A stretch of DNA of 64,000 bases from positions 1 through 64,000 of the forward strand of contig JAQTUF010000002.1 in assembly GCA_028710865.1 (NCBI GenBank), in the 5' to 3' direction. Origin of the DNA: Candidatus Shapirobacteria bacterium (lineage in GTDB: Bacteria; Patescibacteria; Microgenomatia; UBA12405). Below are positions 9,024-18,247 of the stretch, one piece after another; the first letter of the stretch is position 1; each line of letters begins with the position of its first letter. The notes beneath the pieces were generated by a model. It made no database searches. It was not told the DNA's origin and worked only from the letters and a program-made list of their open reading frames with translations. Made by a program: the position numbers and the translations under genes.

Positions 9024-9689
9024 TTACCACTCAATCGGTTCTTTTCCACTAAATATCAAATAAGCATTAGTCTGTGAAAAAGGTTTCGATCCAAAAAATC
9101 CATTATAAGCCGAAAGAGGAGATGGATGTACTGATCTAATTACCATATGTTTATTCTCATTAATCACACTTCCTTTTTTTTGAGCATAACTACCCCACAA
9201 AATAAATACTAAATTTTCTTTTTGTTCTGACAATATTTTCACTACCGCATCAGTAAATTTTTCCCAACCTTTATTTTGATGCGACCCAGCCATATGAGCT
9301 TTTACTGTCAAAGTTGCATTCAACATCAAAACTCCTTGCTTTGCCCAATTTTCCAAATTACCTCCAATACTTTTAGTCCTCTCACCCATATCACTTTCTA
9401 TTTCCTTATAAATATTTGCCAACGATGGGGGAATAGGTGTCCCATTATTTACTGAAAAGGCCAATCCATTGGCCTGATTTTTTCCATGATAAGGATCTTG
9501 TCCCAAAATTACCACTTTGACTTTATCAAAAGGAGTTAATTCAAAAGCATTAAAAATAAACTTAGCGCTCGGATAAACAGTTGAATTTTTATATTCCGAT
9601 TTTACAAATTCAGTTAATTCTTCAAAATATTTTTCATCAAATTCTTTTTGCAAAACCTCTTTCCATGATTTTTCAATTTTCACTTCCAT
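9024..9689 (-). CDS. ung: Uracil-DNA glycosylase, family 1
   Basis: Removes uracil from DNA. 221 residues with the water-activating loop GQDPYHG, the uracil-binding LMLNATLTV, and the DNA-intercalation loop HPSPLSAYNGFFGSKPF: a complete family-1 enzyme. It converges on buk with a 4-nt gap. Its own extended -10 lies between the start and the upstream tRNA-Glu. Confidence 0.96.
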   Translation of the reverse strand: MEVKIEKSWKEVLQKEFDEKYFEELTEFVKSEYKNSTVYPSAKFIFNAFELTPFDKVKVVILGQDPYHGKNQANGLAFSVNNGTPIPPSLANIYKEIESDMGERTKSIGGNLENWAKQGVLMLNATLTVKAHMAGSHQNKGWEKFTDAVVKILSEQKENLVFILWGSYAQKKGSVINENKHMVIRSVHPSPLSAYNGFFGSKPFSQTNAYLIFSGKEPIEW

Positions 9690-9695
9690 AACCTT

Positions 9696-9701
9696 ATTTT
9701 A
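9696..9701 (-). promoter_or_regulatory. -10 box of ung, leaderless spacing
   Basis: On the minus strand TGTTAAAAT ends 6 nt before the ung ATG. Any -35 element would lie inside the tRNA-Glu gene. Confidence 0.55.
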
Positions 9702-9709
9702 ACAATTTG

Positions 9710-9782
9710 TGACTCCTGCGGGGGTCGAACCCGCGATTGCCTGGATGAAAACCAGGAGTCCTAACCACTAGACGAAGGAGCC
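9710..9782 (-). tRNA. tRNA-Glu(TTC)
   Basis: Acceptor GGCTCCT/AGGAGTC, anticodon stem CCTGG/CCAGG with loop TTTTCAT (TTC), T-loop TTCGACC. No encoded CCA. Confidence 0.96.
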
Positions 9783-9854
9783 GTCAAGACAAGTGATATT
9801 GTACCAAAACACATCAAATTTTTCACTAATCCAAAACAAATAGGTCAATCTTGA

Positions 9855-9860
9855 TAAAAT
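9855..9860 (+). promoter_or_regulatory. -10 box of holA, leaderless spacing
   Basis: Extended -10 TGATAAAAT ends 6 nt before the ATG at 9867. Confidence 0.6.
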
Positions 9861-9866
9861 ACACTT

Positions 9867-10487
9867 ATGATTTATATCTTTCATGGCGACGACCAATTTG
9901 CCAGTAGAACCGAATTTAACAGCTCTATCGATAAAAACATTGATACTGATATTTTAAGAGTTGATTCTAAAAATATAAATCCTGATTTAATCAATGGTTT
10001 TTTAAATAGTCAATCCCTTTTCACTCCCAAAAAAATATTAGCCATCACTAATTTCTTTTCTGTCTCCAAACCAATCCTCGATAAAATTATAAAAATAATT
10101 AAAGATAATAATTCTATTGATGTTTTAATCTGGCAAGACAAAAGTCTTAACCCCACCCAAGCCAAAATTTTCCCCCAAGCCAAAATCAATAATTTTCCTC
10201 TCGATAAAATAATTTTTTCTTGTCTAAATCAAATCCGACCTAAAAATCTAGTTAGATTTATGACTTTATTTAAACAAGTTCTAATTAAAGAGCCTTTTGA
10301 ACTTTTTTTATTCTTTATTAAAAATAATCTTCGTAAACAACTTACTAATTACTCCGCTTTTGATAAAAAAGTTCTTCAAAAAACCTATCTCCAACTCATA
10401 GAGTTAGACTTTCAAAACAAAACTGGTCAACTTTCCATTCCCAAAGAAATTGCTCTCGAAAGAATTCTTTTAAACTTAATCAAATAA
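9867..10487 (+). CDS. holA: DNA polymerase III delta subunit-like (HolA), short
   Basis: Likely clamp-loader delta subunit. Supports: N-terminal YIFHGDD, a RecA-like fold with LFTPKKILAITNFF, and the C-terminal collar pattern LIELDFQNKTGQL followed by ALERILLNLI. At 206 residues it is far shorter than the usual 330-340, with much of the middle missing. Another AAA-derived clamp-loader-like protein is possible, but the C-terminus fits delta well. Confidence 0.75.
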   Translation: MIYIFHGDDQFASRTEFNSSIDKNIDTDILRVDSKNINPDLINGFLNSQSLFTPKKILAITNFFSVSKPILDKIIKIIKDNNSIDVLIWQDKSLNPTQAKIFPQAKINNFPLDKIIFSCLNQIRPKNLVRFMTLFKQVLIKEPFELFLFFIKNNLRKQLTNYSAFDKKVLQKTYLQLIELDFQNKTGQLSIPKEIALERILLNLIK

Positions 10488-10583
10488 CTATCAATTTTGA
10501 TATATTTTGAATATTTTTGTTACTATATGATCATATAACATAATAATCCGTAAAGATAGGTAATATTTAAATTTACCCGCTAA

Positions 10584-10610
10584 TTAGCACTATTTTGATT
10601 AGACTGCTAA
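10584..10610 (+). repeat. TAGCA/TGCTA hairpin, copy A
   Basis: TTAGCA, 15 nt, TGCTAA: a 27-nt hairpin directly upstream of the ppsA -35 box. A copy of the same length lies at 44949-44975 and a third, longer-looped relative on the minus strand at 18721-18771; all three contain AGACTGCTA. The nearby 13-mer TAGGTAATATTTA (10557-10569) also recurs beside copy B at 45007. Confidence 0.5.
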
Positions 10611-10611
10611 G

Positions 10612-10639
10612 TTACAACCTCATTTTTTTCTGCTATTAT
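10612..10639 (+). promoter_or_regulatory. ppsA promoter, leaderless spacing
   Basis: TTACAA (10612-10617), 16 nt, TATTAT (10634-10639) preceded by TG as an extended -10. Only 6 nt separate it from ATG 10646. This supports ATG 10646 over an in-frame upstream start at 10595, which would lie upstream of the promoter. Confidence 0.65.
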
Positions 10640-10645
10640 TTTAAT

Positions 10646-12931
10646 ATGACAACTCCGCCCCATGTCCTCTGGTTTAAGGACTTAAAATTTGAAGATATTA
10701 ATCTAGTTGGTGGTAAAGGTGCAAATTTAGGTGAAATGTATAATTTAGGAATTCCTGTCCCTAATGGTTTTGTAGTTTCAGTAAAATCTTATTTTCAATT
10801 TATAAAAGAGAATGATCTCCAACCAAAGATAGCCAATATTTTAAAAACTACTGATGTCGATCAACCAGATCAACTTCTGGATGCCTCCAAAAAAATAAAA
10901 TCCATTATAAGAAAAACTCCTATCAATCATCAAACCGCCATTGAAATAATGAAAGCTTATAAAAAACTTTCTGATTTTGGTGGTTTAAGAAACGCTCCAG
11001 TTGCCGTTAGAACTTCAGCCACTGCCGAAGATTCCGCTGATGCTTCTTTTGCTGGACAGGGAGAAACTTACCTTAATGTCATTGGAGAAACTAATGTTTT
11101 AAATCGAATTAGAGATTGTTGGGCTAGCCTTTTTACTCCCAGATCAATCTTTTATCAAGTAAAAAAACATTATGATCATTTTAAAATTGGAGTTGCTGTT
11201 CCAGTTCAAAAATTAATTAATTCAGAAATCTCTGGAATTATGTTTACCGTAAATCCAGTCACTAACGAAAAAAATCAAATTATTGTCGAAACTATTTGGG
11301 GTCTAGGAGAATATATTGTCCAAGGTAAAATTACTCCTGATCAATATATCATTGATAAAAATACTTGGAAAATTATTTCTGAAAATCATGTCTCCCAAAA
11401 TGTCCAACTTATAAAATCCCAAAATGAAACCAAAGAAGTGATTGTCCCTAAATCAAAACAAAAAAAATCCAAAATTAATAGTCAAATGGCAATAAAAATT
11501 GCCAAAATTGGCCAAAAACTCAACAATCATTATGGTAAACCTCAAGATATTGAATTTGCTATAGATCGAGGTAAATTATATATCGTTCAAACCAGACCAA
11601 TTACTACTGTTGTTAGTAACCAAAAAACTCTTGATGACCAAAAGCAAATTATCGATAAAACTCCAGATTTAACCGGTGAACCAGCTAGTCCTGGTATCAC
11701 TACTGGAGTCGTTACTATAATTCATAGCCCTAAAGAAATTGATCAAGTTCAAAAAGGCCATATTTTGGTTACCACTATGACTACCCCTGATTTTGTTCCG
11801 GCTATGAAAAAAGTTAACGGTATTATTACTGATAAAGGTGGTCAAACATCACACGCTGCCATTGTTAGCCGTGAATTAGGTGTTCCATGTGTCGTTGGTA
11901 CAAAAACTGCTACCAAAGATCTTAAAGAGGGGGATATTGTTACCTTAAATGGTGCTACTGGTCAAGTTTGGCATGGAGACTTAACTAATAAAGAAAATTC
12001 TAATCTACCCTCTAAACCTAATGATCAACGATCTCATTTAAAGACAGCTACAAAAATTTACGTTAATTTAGGTGAACCAGATTTAGCTAATACTATTGCC
12101 AAAAGAAATGTTGATGGAGTTGGGTTACTCCGAGCAGAATTTATGATGGCTAATATTGGAATTCATCCTAAACATATCATTGCTCAAGGTCGCCAAAAAG
12201 AATTTATTGTAGAACTATCTAGAGATTTATTAAAATTCTGTAAAAGTTTTAGTCCTAGACCAGTAGTCTATCGAGCTACTGATTTTAAAACTAATGAATA
12301 TCGCCATCTTAAATGGGGTAAGTTGTATGAACCAGAAGAATCCAACCCAATGTTAGGGTTTCGTGGAGCCGCCCGTTATATAGCCTCTCCTGAAGTTTTT
12401 GCTATGGAGTTAGAAGCCATTAAATTAGTTCGCAATAAATATGGTTACAAAAATATTTGGTTAATGATTCCTTTTGTTCGTACTCCTCATGAATTAGCTG
12501 AAGTTAAAAAGATTGTGGCTCAAAATGGTTTACTTCGTTCTCCTTCATTTAAATTACTCATGATGACTGAAATTCCCAGTAATGTCATTCTCCTTGATAA
12601 ATTCATTGATGTTGGTATTGACGGTATTTCTATTGGTAGTAATGATTTAACAATGCTTACTCTTGGATTAGACCGTGATAATAGTGAAGTTGCTAAAAGT
12701 TTTAATGAAATGGATCCTGCAGTTCTTTGGTCACTTAAAAAATTAATTACCAAAGCCAAAAAGCGAGGCATCCTTTGTTCTATTTGTGGGCAAGCTCCTA
12801 GTAATTATCCTGAACTAGTTGAAAAACTAGTTAAATGGGGAGTTACGAGTATTTCTGTTAGCCCTGACGCTATCGATGCTACTAGAGAAATTGTTGCTGC
12901 CGCCGAAAAGAAAAAGGTTACTCAAAAATAA
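10646..12931 (+). CDS. ppsA: Phosphoenolpyruvate synthase
   Basis: 761-residue PEP synthase (pyruvate, water dikinase) converting pyruvate and ATP to PEP, AMP and phosphate. N-terminal ATP-grasp domain (LVGGKGANLGEM, VAVRTSATAEDSADASFAGQ), central phosphohistidine domain with the catalytic His in GGQTSHAAIVSRELG, and a C-terminal PEP-binding barrel (GLLRAEFMM, GSNDLTMLTLGLDRDN, ICGQAPS). Length is near the normal 790. Suggests gluconeogenic or reversible glycolytic flux. It converges on rsmI, the last 14 nt overlapping. Confidence 0.95.
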   Translation: MTTPPHVLWFKDLKFEDINLVGGKGANLGEMYNLGIPVPNGFVVSVKSYFQFIKENDLQPKIANILKTTDVDQPDQLLDASKKIKSIIRKTPINHQTAIEIMKAYKKLSDFGGLRNAPVAVRTSATAEDSADASFAGQGETYLNVIGETNVLNRIRDCWASLFTPRSIFYQVKKHYDHFKIGVAVPVQKLINSEISGIMFTVNPVTNEKNQIIVETIWGLGEYIVQGKITPDQYIIDKNTWKIISENHVSQNVQLIKSQNETKEVIVPKSKQKKSKINSQMAIKIAKIGQKLNNHYGKPQDIEFAIDRGKLYIVQTRPITTVVSNQKTLDDQKQIIDKTPDLTGEPASPGITTGVVTIIHSPKEIDQVQKGHILVTTMTTPDFVPAMKKVNGIITDKGGQTSHAAIVSRELGVPCVVGTKTATKDLKEGDIVTLNGATGQVWHGDLTNKENSNLPSKPNDQRSHLKTATKIYVNLGEPDLANTIAKRNVDGVGLLRAEFMMANIGIHPKHIIAQGRQKEFIVELSRDLLKFCKSFSPRPVVYRATDFKTNEYRHLKWGKLYEPEESNPMLGFRGAARYIASPEVFAMELEAIKLVRNKYGYKNIWLMIPFVRTPHELAEVKKIVAQNGLLRSPSFKLLMMTEIPSNVILLDKFIDVGIDGISIGSNDLTMLTLGLDRDNSEVAKSFNEMDPAVLWSLKKLITKAKKRGILCSICGQAPSNYPELVEKLVKWGVTSISVSPDAIDATREIVAAAEKKKVTQK

Positions 12932-13583
12932 CTACAATTTCACCTTTGATATTTTTACTATTAATTTTTTGAAAAACTTCTAATGCACTTCCACCAATTA
13001 CTTCTTCAAATTTCTTTGTCATCTCTCTAACTATCGACACTTGGGTTTTTTCGCCGCAAATATTTTTAATCTCCTCAATTAGTTTAACCAATCTAAAAGG
13101 AGATTCATAAATAATTTTTACCCCATCAAAATCTTTATATTTTTCCAAAACTTTTTTCCTTTCTCCTGCCCTTTTAGGTAAAAATCCCAAAAAAGAAAAC
13201 CTACCACTAGGCATTCCTGATAAAACCAAAGCATTTATTAAAGCACTTGGACCAGGAATAGATGTAATCAAATAACCCAATTCCCGACACCTTTTAACAA
13301 GTTTAAATCCAGGATCAGAAACTATTGGTGTCCCCGCATCAGTTATCAATCCCACTTCTTTATCCTCACTTAATAATCGCAATATTTCAGGAATTTTTTG
13401 TTCTTCTATTTCATCATAAAAAGAAATTAGTTTCGGTTTATTTTTAATTCCTAAATTATCTAAAAATATTCCCGCATTTCTAGTGTCTTCACAAAGTAAA
13501 TAATCAACTTTTTTTAAAAATTCTAAAGCCCGCAAACTAATATCTCCCAAATTTCCAATCGGTGTTGCAATTATATAAAGCAT
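12918..13583 (-). CDS. rsmI: 16S rRNA 2'-O-methyltransferase RsmI
   Basis: Methylates the ribose of C1402 in 16S rRNA using SAM. 221 residues: MLYIIATPIGNLGDISLRAL, CEDTRNAG, TDAGTPIVSDPG and IPGPSALINALVLSGMP are the tetrapyrrole-methylase-fold signatures. It lacks the C-terminal extension of E. coli RsmI (286 aa). It follows lexA by 1 nt, so the two form one transcript. Confidence 0.94.
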   Translation of the reverse strand: MLYIIATPIGNLGDISLRALEFLKKVDYLLCEDTRNAGIFLDNLGIKNKPKLISFYDEIEEQKIPEILRLLSEDKEVGLITDAGTPIVSDPGFKLVKRCRELGYLITSIPGPSALINALVLSGMPSGRFSFLGFLPKRAGERKKVLEKYKDFDGVKIIYESPFRLVKLIEEIKNICGEKTQVSIVREMTKKFEEVIGGSALEVFQKINSKNIKGEIVVIFE

Positions 13584-13584
13584 A

Positions 13585-14214
13585 TTAATTAAACTGTCTA
13601 ATAATTGCTACAACTTTACCTCTAATTTCTACGTCTGTTACATAAATGGGGGACATGGCTGAGTTAGCTGGTTGAAGTCTAATTCTAGTTGCTTCTCTAT
13701 AAAATCTTTTTAAAGTAGCAAATCCATTCCTTAATACCGCTACCACAATATCCCCATTAATAGCCTGATTTTGCTCTTTAACTACCACATAGTCACCGCT
13801 TAATATACCATCATCTATCATCGAATCTCCTTTAGCTTGTAAAACAAAAGATTTATCACCTGACTTAACTAAATTTGGATCAACCGCCAAAGTTGCATTC
13901 GGATCAGTATAAGGTTCAATCGGTTCACCACAGGCGATAAAGCCTAATACCGGAAGTTCTATCATTTTACCTAAAATACTATTATTTTTATTTTCATTAT
14001 TATCCATTATTTCTATTCCTCTCACTGCCCCTTTATATCTTCTAATTAACCCTTTTTTTTCTAATACCGCCAAATGTTCATGAACCGTTGATAATGAAGA
14101 TAACCCTAAATACTGGGCAATTTCAGTCAACGTCGGGGCTGAACCGTATTTATCTATATTTTTAACAATATAATCTAAAATCTGTTTTTGTCTTTTATAT
14201 AAAACTCTCGCCAT
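13585..14214 (-). CDS. lexA: LexA repressor with Cys-Gly cleavage site
   Basis: SOS repressor, 209 residues. Winged helix-turn-helix at 1-65 (PTLTEIAQYLGLSSLSTVHEHL), linker, then S24 peptidase domain with catalytic Ser131 (GDSM) and Lys169 (FATLKRF). The cleavage bond is Cys95-Gly96 (FIACGEP) rather than the usual Ala-Gly; Cys-Gly is what UmuD uses. The adjacent genes in this window are not obvious SOS genes. A perfect leaderless-type promoter precedes it. Confidence 0.93.
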   Translation of the reverse strand: MARVLYKRQKQILDYIVKNIDKYGSAPTLTEIAQYLGLSSLSTVHEHLAVLEKKGLIRRYKGAVRGIEIMDNNENKNNSILGKMIELPVLGFIACGEPIEPYTDPNATLAVDPNLVKSGDKSFVLQAKGDSMIDDGILSGDYVVVKEQNQAINGDIVVAVLRNGFATLKRFYREATRIRLQPANSAMSPIYVTDVEIRGKVVAIIRQFN

Positions 14215-14220
14215 AGTTAA

Positions 14221-14248
14221 ATACTACACGAATAATACCCGAAGTCAA
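14221..14248 (-). promoter_or_regulatory. lexA promoter, leaderless spacing
   Basis: Minus strand: TTGACT (14243-14248), 16 nt, TAGTAT (14221-14226), then 6 nt to ATG. The spacer contains CGGGTATTATTCG, a loose dyad that could be an autoregulatory LexA operator; this last point is inference. Confidence 0.6.
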
Positions 14249-14263
14249 TGAAGCAAATTATGT

Positions 14264-14269
14264 TATATT
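14264..14269 (+). promoter_or_regulatory. -10 box of the transglutaminase gene, leaderless spacing
   Basis: Extended -10 TGTTATATT ends 7 nt before ATG 14277, divergent from lexA. Confidence 0.5.
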
Positions 14270-14276
14270 AATACAG

Positions 14277-16028
14277 ATGATTTTATTCCTTCTATTTTTA
14301 TTTCTCTCTCTAACATCCCCAGTTTTTGCTACTAATGAATTTACTTTAAATCAAAATATTACCTATCAAGTCGACAACCAAGGAAATGCATCAGTTACCC
14401 AAGACTCAGAGTTAACTAATAACTATTCTGAAATTTTCCCTAAAAATTACCAAATTAACATTTCCTCAACCAATATTACCAATATTACTAGTAATGACAA
14501 TTCTGGCAATATCATTCAAAAAACAGAACAACAAAACGACCAAACTATTATTTATCTAAAATTTAATCAAGCGTCCATTGGTAAAAATCAAATCACCAAA
14601 TTTAATTTAAATTACAATATTCAAAAATTTGCCACTAAAAAAGGCAATACTTGGGAAATAAGTCTTCCAGATTTTACTAAGCTTCAAGAAAATGATTCAA
14701 TTAATTTAACTATTAATGTACCTTCCAGTTTTGGTAATCTTTCTTTTGCTTCTTCAACTCCAAAAAGTATTACCAATTTAAATCAACAAACCCAACTTTA
14801 TTTTGCTACTGATAATATTAAAAATAAAAATATTTTACTAATTTTTGGTGATTACCAACTCTTCGATTTTAATCTTAAATATTTTTTAACCAATTCTAAA
14901 AACTACCAAGTTACCGAACAAATAGCTATTCCTCCCCAAACAGATAATCAAAAAATTACTTATCAAATTATCAATCCACCCCCTCAAGATATTAAGATCG
15001 ACCCAGATGGTAATTGGCTGGCTCAATATCAATTAGAAGCGAGAGAAAATTTAGAAATTAATTTATCTGGCCAAGCTAAAATAATTCACTCAAATAAAAA
15101 TCAAACTAATATCGACAATAATCAATATTTAAAATCTCAAATATTTTGGCCAACTCAAAATTCCACTTTAATTGAAATTGCTACCTCTTTAAAAACCCCT
15201 AAAGATATTTACCAATATGTTATTAACACTTTAAATTATAATAGTTCAAATTTAGAATATTCCACCAGGAAAGGAGCAGACAATGCTATTGCTTCTCCAA
15301 ATCAATCAATCTGCACCGAATTTACCGATCTTTTTATAACATTAGCCCGCATCAAAGGTATTCCTGCTAGAGAAGTCGAAGGTTTTGCTTACTCCAATAA
15401 CCCTAAAATCAAACCAATTAATGATAATACTGATATTCTTCATGCCTGGCCTCAATATTACGATATTAACCAAAAGTCTTGGATTTCTATTGATCCAACT
15501 TGGGGAAAAACTACTAGCGGTGTTGATTTTTTTAATGACTTAGATCCAAATCATTTTGCTTTCGTTTTTCACGGACTTGATAGTCAAAATCCAGCCCCAC
15601 CAGGATTTTATAAAAATGATCAGAATATTAAAACTGTCGATGTTAAGTTTGCCCAACAAGAATTAAATCAAAATTACTTTCCAGTCGAAATAAAACCAGA
15701 AACTAAAAATATTTTTCAAAAACAAACCATAAAAATAACTAATCCCAATTTTAACGCTCTAACTAATCTAAATTTCAGTATTAATAATACTGATTGGTAT
15801 CATAACATTGATGTTATTGCCCCACTTTCATCCATTGAAATTGAATTACCCAATTTTCAATTTTTACCTAAATTTAAAATTTCCATCAAATCCAACAACA
15901 CTCAAACAACAAATTTTTCCATAAACAATCACAAATTCTATTTGAATTTAGTTATTATCACTGGTTTAATTATTACTCTAGTCGGAATTGGCGGTATAAT
16001 ATTCAATAGGAAAAAACATCAAAAATGA
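14277..16028 (+). CDS. Exported transglutaminase-domain membrane protein
   Basis: 583 residues. N-terminal signal peptide (MILFLLFLFLSLTSPVFA), a large beta-rich N-terminal region, then a transglutaminase-like core: Cys in SICTEFTDLFITLARIKGIP (about 343), His in ILHAWPQYY and Asp in SIDPTWGK. A membrane anchor (about residues 557-576) precedes a short basic tail, so the enzyme domain faces outward. Likely a surface protease or cross-linker; substrate unknown. It overlaps the next gene by 4 nt. Confidence 0.8.
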   Translation: MILFLLFLFLSLTSPVFATNEFTLNQNITYQVDNQGNASVTQDSELTNNYSEIFPKNYQINISSTNITNITSNDNSGNIIQKTEQQNDQTIIYLKFNQASIGKNQITKFNLNYNIQKFATKKGNTWEISLPDFTKLQENDSINLTINVPSSFGNLSFASSTPKSITNLNQQTQLYFATDNIKNKNILLIFGDYQLFDFNLKYFLTNSKNYQVTEQIAIPPQTDNQKITYQIINPPPQDIKIDPDGNWLAQYQLEARENLEINLSGQAKIIHSNKNQTNIDNNQYLKSQIFWPTQNSTLIEIATSLKTPKDIYQYVINTLNYNSSNLEYSTRKGADNAIASPNQSICTEFTDLFITLARIKGIPAREVEGFAYSNNPKIKPINDNTDILHAWPQYYDINQKSWISIDPTWGKTTSGVDFFNDLDPNHFAFVFHGLDSQNPAPPGFYKNDQNIKTVDVKFAQQELNQNYFPVEIKPETKNIFQKQTIKITNPNFNALTNLNFSINNTDWYHNIDVIAPLSSIEIELPNFQFLPKFKISIKSNNTQTTNFSINNHKFYLNLVIITGLIITLVGIGGIIFNRKKHQK

Positions 16029-16444
16029 AAAAAATATTTAGATTCACCTTACTTCTAACTTTCTCTCTTATCGCCACCAACCAAATTTGGCAAAATATTT
16101 ATTTTCAAAATATTCCTTTGACTATTATCAAAATAGCCTTCGTTTTAAGTATTTTTGAAATAATTTTAAAACCAATAGTTAAAATTTTACTTCTCCCTAT
16201 AAACATCCTAACTCTAGGGACTTTTAGAATTATTATTAACACTTTTGGTTTATATTTAGTTACTTTTTTATTTCAAGATATCCAAATAAATAATATAAAT
16301 TACCCACCATCAATAATTCTTGGTTTTCAAATCCCAGAATTACAATTTAATAATTTCTTTGCTTATTTAATTACCTCTTTTACTATTAGTTTTATTCTCT
16401 ATTTTTTTAATTTAATTCTTCATAAAAAACCAAAAAAATCATGA
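16025..16444 (+). CDS. Phage_holin_4_2-family membrane protein (YvlD-like)
   Basis: 139 residues with four hydrophobic segments. The block LKPIVKILLLPINILTLGTFRIIINTFGLYLV matches the conserved core of the YvlD / holin_4_2 family of small membrane proteins, whose role is unclear. It overlaps both neighbours by 4 nt (ATGA junctions). Confidence 0.7.
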   Translation: MKKIFRFTLLLTFSLIATNQIWQNIYFQNIPLTIIKIAFVLSIFEIILKPIVKILLLPINILTLGTFRIIINTFGLYLVTFLFQDIQINNINYPPSIILGFQIPELQFNNFFAYLITSFTISFILYFFNLILHKKPKKS

Positions 16445-16653
16445 AAAATACATTCGCCATTATTCAAATAATTCTTTCTTTAATTTTAGCAACTCTTATT
16501 TTTCTCCAATCAAATAGTGATACTGAATCTCGTTCAAATATAATGTCCTCTACTAATTTTGAAAAAAGAGGATGGGAGAAGATAATGTTTAATATAACTA
16601 TTTTTGTTATCATTTTATTTTTGATTTCTTCAATTATTCAAACTATCATCTAA
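16441..16653 (+). CDS. secG: Preprotein translocase subunit SecG
   Basis: 70 residues with two membrane helices (about 5-22 and 48-68) joined by a loop ending EKRGWEKIMFNITIF, which fits the SecG pattern of a small Ser-rich linker and Arg-Gly before helix 2. SecG aids SecYE translocation. It sits in a block of exported and membrane proteins. Confidence 0.8.
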   Translation: MKNTFAIIQIILSLILATLIFLQSNSDTESRSNIMSSTNFEKRGWEKIMFNITIFVIILFLISSIIQTII

Positions 16654-16655
16654 AA

Positions 16656-17990
16656 TTGTTTACTAAAATTCATTTCAAAATAGAATATCTATTCTCTTAT
16701 ATTAAGAGGAAATTTGTTTTCTTTCTAATTGGCTTTATTATAATTACTTTATCAGTTATTTTTAAAACACAAATCATTGATTTTTATAACTCACCCAATT
16801 TTCATACTCAAATTATTGGTTTAGAAGGTCTCTACACCACTAATAATCTTCCCAAAGAAATTTCTAATAAAATTAGTTATGGACTCACCACTATTTCTGA
16901 AAATAGTAAACCTATAAATTCACCATTAGTTAAATCAATTAGTATAGAAAACGATAATAAAAATTATATTTTCACTCTTAATGAAAATTTTCTTTGGCAT
17001 AATGGAAAAAAATTTACCAGTTATGATGTCGACTATCAAATCTCTGGTGCTACTATTACTCCAATCTCTAATAACCAATTAAAAATAAGTCTATCAACCG
17101 AATTTTCACCTTTACTTTCAATTTTAAGCAAGCCCTTTTTTAAAAAAAATCTAATCGGTTTAGGTCAATATCAAGTTAAAAAAATTACTTATCAAGATGG
17201 CTATATTAAAACTTTATTTTTAAAATCTCTTGATAAAAGTAAATCATCATTAGAATATCACTTTTATTCAAATGAATCTGATGTAATTGATGCTTTCAAA
17301 CTTGGTAATGTTGATGAAATAAAAATAGGTTCATTACCTCAAGAATTTATTAATTGGAAAAACACTAATATAACCAAAGAAATTAAGACCGATGATAAAT
17401 ATATTGCTATTTTTTTAAACACTCAAAAAATTATAAATAAACAAACCCGACAAGCTCTTTCATATGCTACTCCAAAACCAAAAGATAAAAATGAAAGATG
17501 TCTAGGTCCAATTTCACCTATATCTTGGGCCTATAACCCATCAATTAAAGAATATGATTTAAATTCCACTCGAGCCAAAGAGTTGTTCAATAAAGATGAC
17601 CTTCCTGAAATTAATCTAACCATCAACAACCGCAATCTCTTATCTATGGCTGAAGAAATCAAAAATTCATGGTCTAATATTTTAGGTATCAAAACTTCTA
17701 TATCCATAGTAAACCAAATTGATTTTCAAAATTTCGATGCCATTTTAGCTTATAGTTCCACCACCAATGATCCAGACCAATATTCATTTTGGCACTCAAC
17801 CCAAACAAATACTAATATTACTAAACTCGACAATTCTCGTATTGATAAACTATTGGAAGATGGTAGAACCGTTGTCGATTCAATTGAACGAAAAAAAATC
17901 TATCAAGATTTTCAGCGCTATCTACTTGAAGAATCACCTGCTATTTTTATATCCTATCCTATTACTTATAATATAAATCGTACAAAATAA
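16656..17990 (+). CDS. Membrane-anchored family 5 solute-binding protein
   Basis: 444 residues resembling OppA/DppA-type peptide-binding proteins: FTLNENFLWHNGKKFTSYDVDYQISG is the diagnostic motif and the C-terminus has NDPDQYSFWHSTQTN. Instead of a lipobox it has an uncleaved-looking membrane helix (about 19-40). Start codon is TTG, 2 nt after secG; no ATG gives the membrane segment. No ABC permease or ATPase gene is adjacent, so partners lie elsewhere or it works alone. Confidence 0.8.
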   Translation: MFTKIHFKIEYLFSYIKRKFVFFLIGFIIITLSVIFKTQIIDFYNSPNFHTQIIGLEGLYTTNNLPKEISNKISYGLTTISENSKPINSPLVKSISIENDNKNYIFTLNENFLWHNGKKFTSYDVDYQISGATITPISNNQLKISLSTEFSPLLSILSKPFFKKNLIGLGQYQVKKITYQDGYIKTLFLKSLDKSKSSLEYHFYSNESDVIDAFKLGNVDEIKIGSLPQEFINWKNTNITKEIKTDDKYIAIFLNTQKIINKQTRQALSYATPKPKDKNERCLGPISPISWAYNPSIKEYDLNSTRAKELFNKDDLPEINLTINNRNLLSMAEEIKNSWSNILGIKTSISIVNQIDFQNFDAILAYSSTTNDPDQYSFWHSTQTNTNITKLDNSRIDKLLEDGRTVVDSIERKKIYQDFQRYLLEESPAIFISYPITYNINRTK

Positions 17991-17995
17991 AATTT

Positions 17996-18229
17996 ATGGA
18001 ACCAAAAAATAATAATATATTTGGTTATATTTTAATAATTATTTTATTTATTCTTATTACTGTTGCTGGTTATTTTTCTTATCAAAGTATTGATTGGAAT
18101 GTCCTAAAAAAAATTGAATCACAACCTCTTATTCTCCCTACCCCAATTCCGATTATACCCTCTATTAATATTTCCACTAATTCAGCTATCTCAAGTTCTT
18201 CCTCTACTGTTTCCAGTTCCCAAAAATAA
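17996..18229 (+). CDS. Small membrane protein with Pro/Ser-rich tail
   Basis: 77 residues: one membrane helix (about 9-28), then a proline-rich stretch (LPTPIPIIP) and a low-complexity Ser/Thr tail predicted outside. No family recognised. It follows the solute-binding protein by 5 nt and ends the operon before a long hairpin. Confidence 0.6.
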   Translation: MEPKNNNIFGYILIIILFILITVAGYFSYQSIDWNVLKKIESQPLILPTPIPIIPSINISTNSAISSSSSTVSSSQK

Positions 18230-18247
18230 ATTTTTTCCATAAAAAAA

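Noticed and set aside
16656..16720. Lipobox at the N-terminus of the solute-binding protein
   Set aside because: No Cys follows the hydrophobic segment; it is a membrane anchor instead.
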